Shown: positions 52,961 to 60,379 of the stretch, in pieces
How positions within the stretch are numbered: position 1 is the stretch's first letter
Layout of the letters: the number at the start of each line of letters is the position of its first letter
NCBI GenBank assembly: GCA_949290575.1
Contig: CASESJ010000001.1
Span: 248,001-312,000 of the forward strand
DNA: 64,000 nt
Source of the DNA: an uncultured Clostridia bacterium
GTDB taxonomy: Bacteria; Bacillota; Clostridia; Christensenellales; Borkfalkiaceae
Direction of reading: 5' to 3'
Position numbers and translations under genes: made by a program
The notes under the pieces: generated by a model
What the model was told of the DNA's origin: nothing
What the model saw: the letters and a program-made list of their open reading frames with translations, nothing else
The model's database searches: none

Positions 52961-53770
52961 TCAATATCCTGTAAAGGTCATACTCAACTTTGCACGCTCG
53001 CCATAAATTGCGTCGCTGCACTGCTCGTCGTTGCCCTCAAGCCAGATTATTACGGTGAATTTTTTAGTCTCGCCCGAGGCGAAATCTATAAGTCCGTCCT
53101 CGCCCGTTCTGCTGAATATGCACATATCGGACGCAAAATCGGTCGTCGTATAGTTGACGGGCTGGGCGTTTGCCTCTTCGTGCCAGGGGTGATCGGGGTC
53201 TTCCGCCTTTGCATACAGCGAATAGTTGCCGTCCGTCACATACGCGCCGTCTTCAATTATCATAACCCTTAAAACATCGTCTATGTGGTGGTCATAGTCG
53301 TTATCCACATAGGAAATGCCGTCAAAGTCCATAGAAATATCTACGTCAACCGACCTTGCAGAGTTATTTACCAGCCAGAAGCTGAACGATATATATGTAT
53401 AAGCGTTTCCCTCACTGAACGCCCCCTGCTGCATTCCCGTAAGAGTTGCAAGATTGTTGGGGATATTCAGTTGAGTGTCTTCGGGGTCATAATTGAAATT
53501 TTCATACCCGATTGCTTGCGGGTCGAATGTAGTTGCAGTCTGAACGCCTTCATAAGGAACATGCAGAACCGAAGATTGTCCGCTTAAATCTTCGTTCATA
53601 GTGAGCGAAAGCTGCACGTCGTCCTTTTGCTGTACGCGGATAATAAAGTTCTGCGCATTATCGGCATAGACGGTAAAGCCGATAAATATAAGCGAAATTG
53701 CAAACGCTATGGGTATTACGATTTTAGACGCCCTCATCCACTTAAGGCGTTTGGACCATCTCAACCTCAC
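52961..53770 (-). CDS. TasA-like/fibre-associated secreted protein, first gene of the riboswitch unit
   Basis: 269 residues from a GTG at 53770, chosen because CAGGAG lies 6 bases upstream; a TTG further upstream would add residues between the riboswitch and the signal peptide. N-terminus: basic then hydrophobic (ASKIVIPIAFAISLIFIGFT) with YADN cleavage region, as in TasA/TapA-type precursors. The mature part is beta-rich and acidic with one Cys in the C-terminal motif IIWLEGNDEQC, shared with the next gene. It could be an anchor (TapA-like) or a second fibre subunit. Codon use matches the window. Confidence 0.78.
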   Translation of the reverse strand: MRLRWSKRLKWMRASKIVIPIAFAISLIFIGFTVYADNAQNFIIRVQQKDDVQLSLTMNEDLSGQSSVLHVPYEGVQTATTFDPQAIGYENFNYDPEDTQLNIPNNLATLTGMQQGAFSEGNAYTYISFSFWLVNNSARSVDVDISMDFDGISYVDNDYDHHIDDVLRVMIIEDGAYVTDGNYSLYAKAEDPDHPWHEEANAQPVNYTTTDFASDMCIFSRTGEDGLIDFASGETKKFTVIIWLEGNDEQCSDAIYGERAKLSMTFTGY

Positions 53771-53830
53771 TTTATACTCCTGAACTGACGCGGCTTGCAA
53801 CCGCTATACAACGAAAATATGCTAAAAAAT

Positions 53831-53868
53831 AAAAAACGCCAAAACAAACTTAAAGTATGCTTTGGCAA
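53831..53868 (-). terminator. Riboswitch expression-platform terminator
   Basis: Minus strand: GCCAAAGCATACT pairs with AGTTTGTTTTGGC around TTA (one T-T mismatch), followed by GTTTTTTATTTTTT. Its 5' arm overlaps the 3' end of the riboswitch aptamer, so ligand binding and termination should exclude one another. Confidence 0.8.
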
Positions 53869-53948
53869 CTGACTGCCATGCCGTAAAACCTCGGTTTAGG
53901 CTCTTTTAGCTTTGCGTCCCGCACTTTCACACGGTTTGCTATTATCAA
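53858..53948 (-). promoter_or_regulatory. Cyclic-di-GMP type I riboswitch aptamer (GEMM-I)
   Basis: Minus strand shows the conserved core in order: GCAAACC, a stem with GAAA tetraloop (CCGTGT-GAAA-GTGCGG), GGGACGCAAAGC, AGAGCCTAAACC (tetraloop receptor) and GGCATGGCAG with a closing GTTGCC. The base before CAAACC is G, as in c-di-GMP binders rather than the A of cGAMP-type relatives. It lies between a strong promoter and a terminator in front of two TasA-like genes. ON or OFF mode is not certain; overlap of terminator and aptamer 3' end suggests ON. Confidence 0.92.
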
Positions 53949-53977
53949 TTTTCACAAAAATTATATATTTCTTACAT

Positions 53978-54007
53978 ATTATATCACTTAATAATATTGG
54001 TTGTCAA
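53978..54007 (-). promoter_or_regulatory. Promoter of the riboswitch-controlled unit
   Basis: Minus strand: perfect TTGACA, 18-base spacer, perfect TATAAT. Confidence 0.92.
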
Positions 54008-54044
54008 TACTTGTTAAGCGTTTTCATTTAATGTTAATTAAAAA

Positions 54045-54085
54045 AATTCCCGCCTGCGCCGCAGCGGTACTGCCGCGGCGCAGGC
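54045..54085 (-). terminator. Terminator after the EAL genes
   Basis: 11-bp stem GCCTGCGCCGC/GCGGCGCAGGC, 12-base loop, followed on the minus strand by GGGAATTTTTTT. Confidence 0.9.
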
Positions 54086-54116
54086 TAAGCACGGGATACG
54101 CGCGCTGTAATCTGTA

Positions 54117-55517
54117 TTACAGATACTCGTCGTAAGGCAAAGGCTTGCCGAAACGGTATCCCTGTCCGTAGTCTATTTTTAAGTCTTTGACGTATTTGTA
54201 AATTATATCGTCTTCAACGCCGCCCGCAACAAGCTTGCAATTCTTCTGATTTGCAAACCCTACAAGCGTACCCACAACGCCTCCGATAAGGAAGTCATCC
54301 TGTGCCTGCTCTACATACTTTCTGTCAAGCTTTATCCAGTCAAACTGAATATTTTCAAGCATTTTCAGCGACGACATTTCAAGTCCGAAGTTGTCTACCG
54401 CTATCTTAAAGCCTATCTGCCCGAGCTTTTCTATATTTTCCTTTACCTCGGGAACTTTATCGAATATTGAAAACTCAACAATTTCCATGCAGATATTTGC
54501 CGCGGGTATACGGTAATTTTTATAGACCTTTCTCAGCTCCTCTGCAAGGTGAGCATACATAAGCTGCTTGGGCGAAAGGTTGAACGAGAATATGATATCT
54601 GCGTCTTCGGGGTGATTTTTTATGTGTCTGGTCTGGTCCTTGAGCATTTCTTCAAACGCCCACACACCTATCCAGTTGATATCGCCCGTCTGCTCCATAA
54701 TCGGCAAAAATTTATCGGGCGTAAGCACACCGAGTTCGGGATGGTTCCAACGCACAAGCGTTTCATAAGCTATCGGTTTATTCGTATTGAGGTCAAAAAT
54801 AGGCTGGTAATAAAGAATGAATTGCTTTTCCGCAATCGCCTGCTTTATCATTCTGTACTGCCTGTATTCCTCTGTCTGCTGTTCCGCAAGCTCGTTCGAA
54901 TAGTACGAGAACATATTTACGCCCGCTTTTGTTGCGTTTGCAAGCGCAATTTCCACGTTCTGCATAAGTTCGCCAGCGTCTTTGCTGAACTCGTTGCGCG
55001 AAGCTATCGCCACATTGACGGTAATCGTCGTCTTGGCGCGGTTTATGAGCGCAATAGGCTTGATAACTTCATTTACAGACATTGTGCCTATATTGGAAAT
55101 AGTCACAGGGTCGAGAGCTTCGCCGATAAACACGATTATTCTGTCAACATCATAGTTACAGATTTTCGAACCGTGCGGTATGACACGGATAAGACGCTCC
55201 TTGACAGTTTCCATAATACGCTTGAACTGCCTTTCACCGAGAGATGAGCGAAGGTTCTCTCCGTCGTTTACCCTGAGCAGCAATACCGAAAATTCGGTGT
55301 CTTCGTCCGCTATGGAGTAAGCATGCGCAATCATCTGATTGAAAAGCTTGCTGTCAAGCTCGTTTATGTTGTACTTTTCAGCAATAAAACGGTTTCTGTC
55401 CTTCTTTATGCCGCGGATGAGAAAGTAAACTAACGCTCCGCAAAGAAGAGTTACCAGAATGACGAGAAAAATTTCTACGCCAGGCTGAAGATTTAATTCG
55501 AGTAAAGAATAGCTCAT
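54117..55517 (-). CDS. Membrane GGDEF-EAL protein with degenerate domains
   Basis: 466 residues: membrane helix (13-35), degenerate GGDEF domain (about 60-205; NYDVDR in place of GGDEF) and EAL domain (about 220-466). The EAL motif is ETL at 252-254, Asn313, Glu345, Lys396 and Gln452 are kept, but the metal-binding DD is DN (375-376) and the AEGVE glutamate is Gly432. It is therefore likely an inactive enzyme serving as a c-di-GMP binder or regulator. AAGGGG precedes the ATG. Transcribed with the intact EAL gene 41 bases upstream. Confidence 0.85.
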   Translation of the reverse strand: MSYSLLELNLQPGVEIFLVILVTLLCGALVYFLIRGIKKDRNRFIAEKYNINELDSKLFNQMIAHAYSIADEDTEFSVLLLRVNDGENLRSSLGERQFKRIMETVKERLIRVIPHGSKICNYDVDRIIVFIGEALDPVTISNIGTMSVNEVIKPIALINRAKTTITVNVAIASRNEFSKDAGELMQNVEIALANATKAGVNMFSYYSNELAEQQTEEYRQYRMIKQAIAEKQFILYYQPIFDLNTNKPIAYETLVRWNHPELGVLTPDKFLPIMEQTGDINWIGVWAFEEMLKDQTRHIKNHPEDADIIFSFNLSPKQLMYAHLAEELRKVYKNYRIPAANICMEIVEFSIFDKVPEVKENIEKLGQIGFKIAVDNFGLEMSSLKMLENIQFDWIKLDRKYVEQAQDDFLIGGVVGTLVGFANQKNCKLVAGGVEDDIIYKYVKDLKIDYGQGYRFGKPLPYDEYL

Positions 55518-55558
55518 CGGCTTATCCCCTTGTTATATTTACGCGATTTACGCGAATG

Positions 55559-57736
55559 TTACTTTGTATCGCCTGAAACAGGCACGGACCTTGCATTCTG
55601 CGCAGCGGCAACGGTCTCGTAATCGAATGTATCAATGACGGCAAGAGCCTTTTCAGGCGGCAGTGACCTGCCTATAAGCCAGCCCTGAATGACGTCGCAA
55701 CCGAGCACCTGCAACATATCGAATTCCTGAGTGCTTTCAACGCCCTCGCAAATCGTAGTGCAATCTATCAGTTTTGCAATGTTGGTGATAAACTTAATTA
55801 TCGCCTGACTTGTCTTGTCCTTACATATTCCGTGCACAAAGCCTTTATCGATTTTTATGCTCGAAACGGGCAGTTTTTTGATATAGAGCAACGAGGAATA
55901 TTCCGTTCCGAAATCGTCAAGGTGTATAGAAATGCCGTTATCCTTTAAAATTTTGAGCTTTTCGAGCGTTTCGTCGAAGTTGCTCATTAAGAAACTTTCT
56001 GTAATTTCTACGCAGACCGAACCGGGTTTGAGATTGTATTTCTTAAAGATATTCAAGAAAGTTTCGGTAAATCCCGCCTGCATGAGCTGAACGGGCGAAA
56101 CGTTTAAAGAAACTCGGACGTTTTTATCCTCCACCTGCTTTGCAAAACTCATGCCCGTATTGAAAATGAAGTCGCCGAGCTGAACCATCGCTCCCGTTCT
56201 TTCGGCGTACGATATGAACGAGAACGTATCAACGCTGACATCCCAATTCTTCTTTACGCGCAAAAGTGCTTCGAAGCCCTCTATTCTGCCTTCCTTAATG
56301 TTGTACTGCGGCTGATACTCCATTTCGAACGCGCCGTCGTCGAGCATCTGTCTGACGTCGAATTTTATGAAGTATTTAGCATAGACGTTCTTCTGCGATT
56401 CGTGGTAGATAAGATAATCTGCAACCTTTGAATCGAGAACGCGCTGCAAAGCTGCCTCCGCCGCCTGCATAGCGTATTCAAAATCGCCCGAGGGCATTGT
56501 TGCGTCGCAAAGGGCAAAGCCGCACTTCGTTTCGATTGTAAAGAGGTTATCTTCGAGCTTGATGGGCTGATTGAGATAATCAATGACCTCGTCCATCGAA
56601 GCGAGAAGATTGTTTAGTTTCTGTCCGTCGGGCGACGCGACACCAAGTCTGCCCGTATCGAGTTCATAGGCAAATTCAAACTTGCTCTTCGCCCTATCGA
56701 CAAGAGCGCGCTGAATTTTAAGCGACATATCCTTGCCGAAAAGCGCGCCGATACGCTGGAGATTTATTATGTAGATAATTCCTATGAGGGTGCGCTTGCC
56801 GCGATTTATAAAATCTTTATAAGCAGCCGACAGAGAAATACGCACTTTGTCCGCAGAGCCCGATACTCCGACGGCGGCAGGAACGTTGACGGTAGAACCG
56901 ACTGAGTTCTTAATTTCGTCGCCGCGGACAGAGTATTTGCCGTCTGCCATCTTTCTGACCGTAAACGAAAGAGTTTTTTCGCCGTTTGCGCCGTTTATGG
57001 AAATGAGATTATAGCCTCGGTTGTCAAACTTTGAAATATCGAAATCGAGTTGATTGAGTGCGCCGAAATCTGCGCGGAATTTATGATTGTACCTGACAAC
57101 TTTGTTGTCTCCGTCGACCGAGAATCTGTATGCATGCTTGGCGACAGACATCTGACCTCCCGCCCAGTTGACATAGAATATAAAGACCGCAACCACAAAT
57201 ATTGCGCATACTATAAGAAATACGACAGTATTTGCAATAAGTCCGTCAATCTGCGACTGTCGTGACTGAAAATTGTCAATTACGCCTATAAAATATGAAT
57301 CATTCAGTCTCGCAGCACTGAAAATATAGGGCGTACCGTTCATATCGAAAATGCAGGGAGACGAATAAGTTATGCCGTAGTTGCTGAGGTTTCCTTCCAG
57401 AATCCAGCCCGAACCCACTATTCTGCCAGAACTTGCCTCGGTGAAAAGCACACAGCCGTCGCCGTGCAGATTGACTGCAAAATAATCTTTCAGCTGCGTC
57501 TGAACGCTCTCGTCGGCGTAATCTGCATTTTCGCCCAAAACTTCTTTAGCACCCGCTGCAACGTCTGATGCAATCTCCGTACGCTCGGCATAAACTTCGG
57601 CATAAACCTGCGAAGTATAAATATTAAGAATCAATGTTCCGCACACAACTTCAATTATGATGATGAGCAGAGCCGCAATCAACGCCTTCAGCATAGTTGA
57701 GTTGTCTACTTTGCGGAATATTTTAGATTTCCCCAC
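55559..57736 (-). CDS. Membrane c-di-GMP phosphodiesterase (EAL) with extracytoplasmic sensor and degenerate GGDEF
   Basis: 725 residues: membrane helix 16-38, an outside sensor domain of about 130 residues, helix 169-190, a linker, a degenerate GGDEF domain (about 310-450, no GGDEF motif) and an EAL domain (455-710). The EAL residues are all present: Glu489, Asn545, Glu577, Asp607-Asp608, Lys628, Glu664 and Gln684, so it should hydrolyse c-di-GMP to pGpG. GTG start after AGAGG. It probably senses an outside signal and lowers c-di-GMP, feeding the riboswitch next door. Confidence 0.9.
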   Translation of the reverse strand: MGKSKIFRKVDNSTMLKALIAALLIIIIEVVCGTLILNIYTSQVYAEVYAERTEIASDVAAGAKEVLGENADYADESVQTQLKDYFAVNLHGDGCVLFTEASSGRIVGSGWILEGNLSNYGITYSSPCIFDMNGTPYIFSAARLNDSYFIGVIDNFQSRQSQIDGLIANTVVFLIVCAIFVVAVFIFYVNWAGGQMSVAKHAYRFSVDGDNKVVRYNHKFRADFGALNQLDFDISKFDNRGYNLISINGANGEKTLSFTVRKMADGKYSVRGDEIKNSVGSTVNVPAAVGVSGSADKVRISLSAAYKDFINRGKRTLIGIIYIINLQRIGALFGKDMSLKIQRALVDRAKSKFEFAYELDTGRLGVASPDGQKLNNLLASMDEVIDYLNQPIKLEDNLFTIETKCGFALCDATMPSGDFEYAMQAAEAALQRVLDSKVADYLIYHESQKNVYAKYFIKFDVRQMLDDGAFEMEYQPQYNIKEGRIEGFEALLRVKKNWDVSVDTFSFISYAERTGAMVQLGDFIFNTGMSFAKQVEDKNVRVSLNVSPVQLMQAGFTETFLNIFKKYNLKPGSVCVEITESFLMSNFDETLEKLKILKDNGISIHLDDFGTEYSSLLYIKKLPVSSIKIDKGFVHGICKDKTSQAIIKFITNIAKLIDCTTICEGVESTQEFDMLQVLGCDVIQGWLIGRSLPPEKALAVIDTFDYETVAAAQNARSVPVSGDTK

Positions 57737-57783
57737 AATTTTCCTCTCTTAACGCAAAGCATAATTATAATAATACATTTTAT

Positions 57784-57811
57784 ATTATAACAGGCTTTTG
57801 AGCGTTGTCAA
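57784..57811 (-). promoter_or_regulatory. Promoter of the EAL gene pair
   Basis: Minus strand: perfect TTGACA, 16-base spacer, perfect TATAAT. Confidence 0.9.
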
Positions 57812-57833
57812 GATTGTTTTTCAAAACGGGAAA

Positions 57834-57862
57834 ATAAAAAGCCCCGCGCTCGGCGCGGGGCT
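57834..57862 (-). terminator. Terminator after spo0A
   Basis: Perfect 10-bp stem AGCCCCGCGC/GCGCGGGGCT with a 3-base loop and TTTTTATTTT on the minus strand. Confidence 0.92.
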
Positions 57863-57875
57863 GAATAAATTATGT

Positions 57876-58646
57876 TCATATCAGGTCTTCGAGAATAAGT
57901 TTATCGGCAACAAGAGCAATAAATTCAGAGTTTGTCGGTCTTTCGCTGCCTATGTAGACGCGCACGCCGAAAATTGCATTGATGGCGTCCACTCTTCCCC
58001 TGTTCCACGCAACCTCAATGGCGTGCCTTATGGCTCTTTCCACTTTGCTTGCGCTGGTATCGAACTTTTTGCCTATGTTGGGATAGAGTTCCTTTGTCAC
58101 ATTGTTGATTATAGAGGGATTTTCTATAGCCATCTTTATGCCCTCTCGCAGGTACTGATATCCCTTGATGTGCGGAGGTATGCCTATGGATATGAAAATA
58201 TTGCTTATTTTTTCGTCAAGCGAAGCCACGCGACGCTTATCCCTCACCTCGGCTGAGACATTGTATGCCGGAGCTCTTTCGTTGAGAATATCGCCTATCC
58301 TCTGCGCAATATTCTCCGCAGATACAGGCTTAACAAAATAATATTTTGCTCCGCGCGCAATCGCCGAGTTGACCATTTTATCGTCGCCGAAGTTTGAAAC
58401 AACTATTACATTGCTCGGCAGTTTGTTCTGACGTATGTAATCCATTACGCCGAAACCGTCCGTTCCGCTCAGAACGAGATTTAATATTACGACGTCAGGC
58501 TTGAACTGATTTATAAAACTTATGCCGACGTTGCCGTTTGCACTCACTCCGCATACGTTGAATGCACTGTCTGCGTCAAAATATGACTTTAATTCCGATA
58601 AAAAGTCCTCACTGCTGTCCAAAATTACAATATTGATAGTTTTCAT
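57876..58646 (-). CDS. spo0A: Sporulation master regulator Spo0A with Asn at phospho-acceptor position
   Basis: 256 residues: receiver domain 1-120 and Spo0A DNA-binding domain from about 140. The DNA-binding domain is highly conserved (IPPHIKGYQYLREGI, KVERAIRHAIEVAWNRG, RPTNSEFIALVADKL). In the receiver, Asp10 and the Lys of FVKPV are kept, but the phospho-acceptor Asp56 is Asn (VVILNLVLSGTDG) and the neighbouring Asp11 is Ser. A normal phosphorelay therefore cannot phosphorylate the usual site. GGAG precedes the ATG. It follows its own promoter and is not adjacent to spoIVB, unlike in Bacillus. Confidence 0.92.
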   Translation of the reverse strand: MKTINIVILDSSEDFLSELKSYFDADSAFNVCGVSANGNVGISFINQFKPDVVILNLVLSGTDGFGVMDYIRQNKLPSNVIVVSNFGDDKMVNSAIARGAKYYFVKPVSAENIAQRIGDILNERAPAYNVSAEVRDKRRVASLDEKISNIFISIGIPPHIKGYQYLREGIKMAIENPSIINNVTKELYPNIGKKFDTSASKVERAIRHAIEVAWNRGRVDAINAIFGVRVYIGSERPTNSEFIALVADKLILEDLI

Positions 58647-58669
58647 ATATTTTTCGCTCCGCTGCCTTA

Positions 58670-58757
58670 TTTGTAAAATAATTATAATATGCTATTTTGT
58701 AAAAGTAAAGCGGTTTTGTAAAAAATATAAATAATATTCAATAATAATTTTGTACAA
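58670..58757. promoter_or_regulatory. Iterated TTTTGTAAAA-like motifs upstream of spo0A
   Basis: TTTGTAAAAT (58670-58679), TTTTGTAAAA (58695-58704), TTTTGTAAAA (58714-58723) and TTTTGTACAA (58748-58757) recur within 90 bases around the promoter. They resemble loosely the 0A box and might be autoregulatory sites. Confidence 0.45.
58681..58709 (-). promoter_or_regulatory. Promoter of spo0A
   Basis: Minus strand: TTTACT, 17-base spacer, TATAAT, about 28 bases of leader. Confidence 0.7.
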
Positions 58758-58786
58758 TAATAGGTTATTTTGTCAGACCGTGTCGA

Positions 58787-60367
58787 TTAGTCCGCGGTAA
58801 TCAGGTCGACGTATTCATCATAATTGACGTTTTTGTCGAAGGTTTTGACATCATTTATCTCTATAATGCGGTTAGCGACGGTATTCATGAGTTCCTGGTC
58901 GTGCGAAGTAAAGAGCATGCAACCTTTAAAGTTCTTCATACCGTTGTTGAGCGCGGTTATAGATTCGAGGTCGAGATGGTTGGTGGGCTCGTCGAAGATG
59001 AGGAAATTTCCGCCTTCAAGCATCATTTTTGCGAGCATACATCTTACTTTTTCGCCGCCTGAGAGTACTTTAGCCTGTTTCAAAGCCTCTTCGCCGGAGA
59101 ACAACATTCTGCCAAGCCAGCCGCGGAGGTACTCTTCGTAGTGGTCGGTCGAGAACTGACTGAGCCATTCAACGAGGTTGAGTTCGCAGCCCTGAAAGTA
59201 TTCGTTGTTGTTTTCAGGGAAATAGGACGCCTGAATGGTCTTGCCCCACCTGATTACGCCTGCATCGGGCTGAACTTTACCCATAATTACGTCATAGAGC
59301 ATGGAAATCGTAGTCGATTTGTCGCTTACGATGCCTATTTTTTCATTCTTCTGCACGGTGAACGAAATATTTGTGAAGTAACCCTTTTTGGTAAGTCCCT
59401 CCACCATCAGTATGTCGTTGCCTATCTCTTTTTCGTACTTGAAATCGATATAGGGATATTTTCTGAGGGAAGGTTTGAAATCGCTGATAGTAAGTTTTTC
59501 CAGCTCCTTCTTTCTCGAAGTCGCCTGTCTGGACTTAGAGGCATTCGCCGAGAACCTTGCAATGAATTCCTGCAATTCCTTTGCCCTCTGTTCGTTCTTC
59601 TTGTTCTGGTCCCTCTGCTGACGCGCAAGCAACTGACTGGTTTCGTACCAGAAATCGTAGTTGCCCGGCATCATATTGATTTTGCCGTAATCGACGTCGC
59701 AGATATGCGTGCAGACTTTATTTAAGAAGTGCCTGTTATGCGAGACAATTATTATGGTGTTTTCAAAATCGAGAAGGTAATTTTCCAGCCAGCGGACAGT
59801 CTTTATGTCGAGGTTGTTTGTAGGTTCGTCGAGAAGAAGAATGTCAGGATTGCCGAAAAGTGCCTGTGCAAGCAGAACTTTGACCTTTCTCTTGGCGTCG
59901 AGGTCTGCCATTGAGGTCTCATAGAGCTCCTCGCCTATGTCAAGCGCAGAAAGAAGGGTCTGCGCCTCGTATTCTGCGTCCCAGCCGCCAAGTTCGGCAA
60001 ATTCGCTCTCGAGCTCGGAAGCGCGCACGCCATCCTCCTCTGTAAAATCCGCTTTTGCGTAGAGCGCGTCCTTTTCGTCCATTATCTGAACAAGTCTTTT
60101 ATGTCCCAGCATGACCGCGCGTATGACGGTGACGTTGTCGAATGCGTTCTGGTTCTGCTGAAGAACGGACATTCTCTCCGTCTTATCCATAGAGACGTCG
60201 CCCTTGTTGGGCTCGACTTCACCGCTCAGTATCTTCAAAAAGGTTGACTTACCCGCGCCGTTTGCGCCTATTATGCCGTAGCAGTTACCCTTGGTGAACT
60301 TGAGATTGACATCTTCAAAAAGTTTTTTACCGCCGTACTGCAACGATACGTTATTTACCTGTAACAT
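58787..60367 (-). CDS. ABC-F family ATPase (YbiT-like) with degenerate second ATP site
   Basis: 526-residue duplicated ABC protein without membrane segments, ABC-F type, acting on ribosomes. First P-loop GANGAGKST, Walker B LLLDEPTNNLD, the inter-domain linker with RFSANASKSRQATSRKKELEKL, and a second domain with LSGGEKVRCMLAK and FDEPTNHLD. The first signature is ADLDAKRKVKV rather than LSGGE, as in YbiT relatives; the second P-loop is replaced by GIVSDKSTT, lacking the GxGKS core. GGAGG precedes the ATG. Resistance or translation-factor roles cannot be told apart by sequence. Confidence 0.9.
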   Translation of the reverse strand: MLQVNNVSLQYGGKKLFEDVNLKFTKGNCYGIIGANGAGKSTFLKILSGEVEPNKGDVSMDKTERMSVLQQNQNAFDNVTVIRAVMLGHKRLVQIMDEKDALYAKADFTEEDGVRASELESEFAELGGWDAEYEAQTLLSALDIGEELYETSMADLDAKRKVKVLLAQALFGNPDILLLDEPTNNLDIKTVRWLENYLLDFENTIIIVSHNRHFLNKVCTHICDVDYGKINMMPGNYDFWYETSQLLARQQRDQNKKNEQRAKELQEFIARFSANASKSRQATSRKKELEKLTISDFKPSLRKYPYIDFKYEKEIGNDILMVEGLTKKGYFTNISFTVQKNEKIGIVSDKSTTISMLYDVIMGKVQPDAGVIRWGKTIQASYFPENNNEYFQGCELNLVEWLSQFSTDHYEEYLRGWLGRMLFSGEEALKQAKVLSGGEKVRCMLAKMMLEGGNFLIFDEPTNHLDLESITALNNGMKNFKGCMLFTSHDQELMNTVANRIIEINDVKTFDKNVNYDEYVDLITAD

Positions 60368-60379
60368 CTGTACCTCCGT

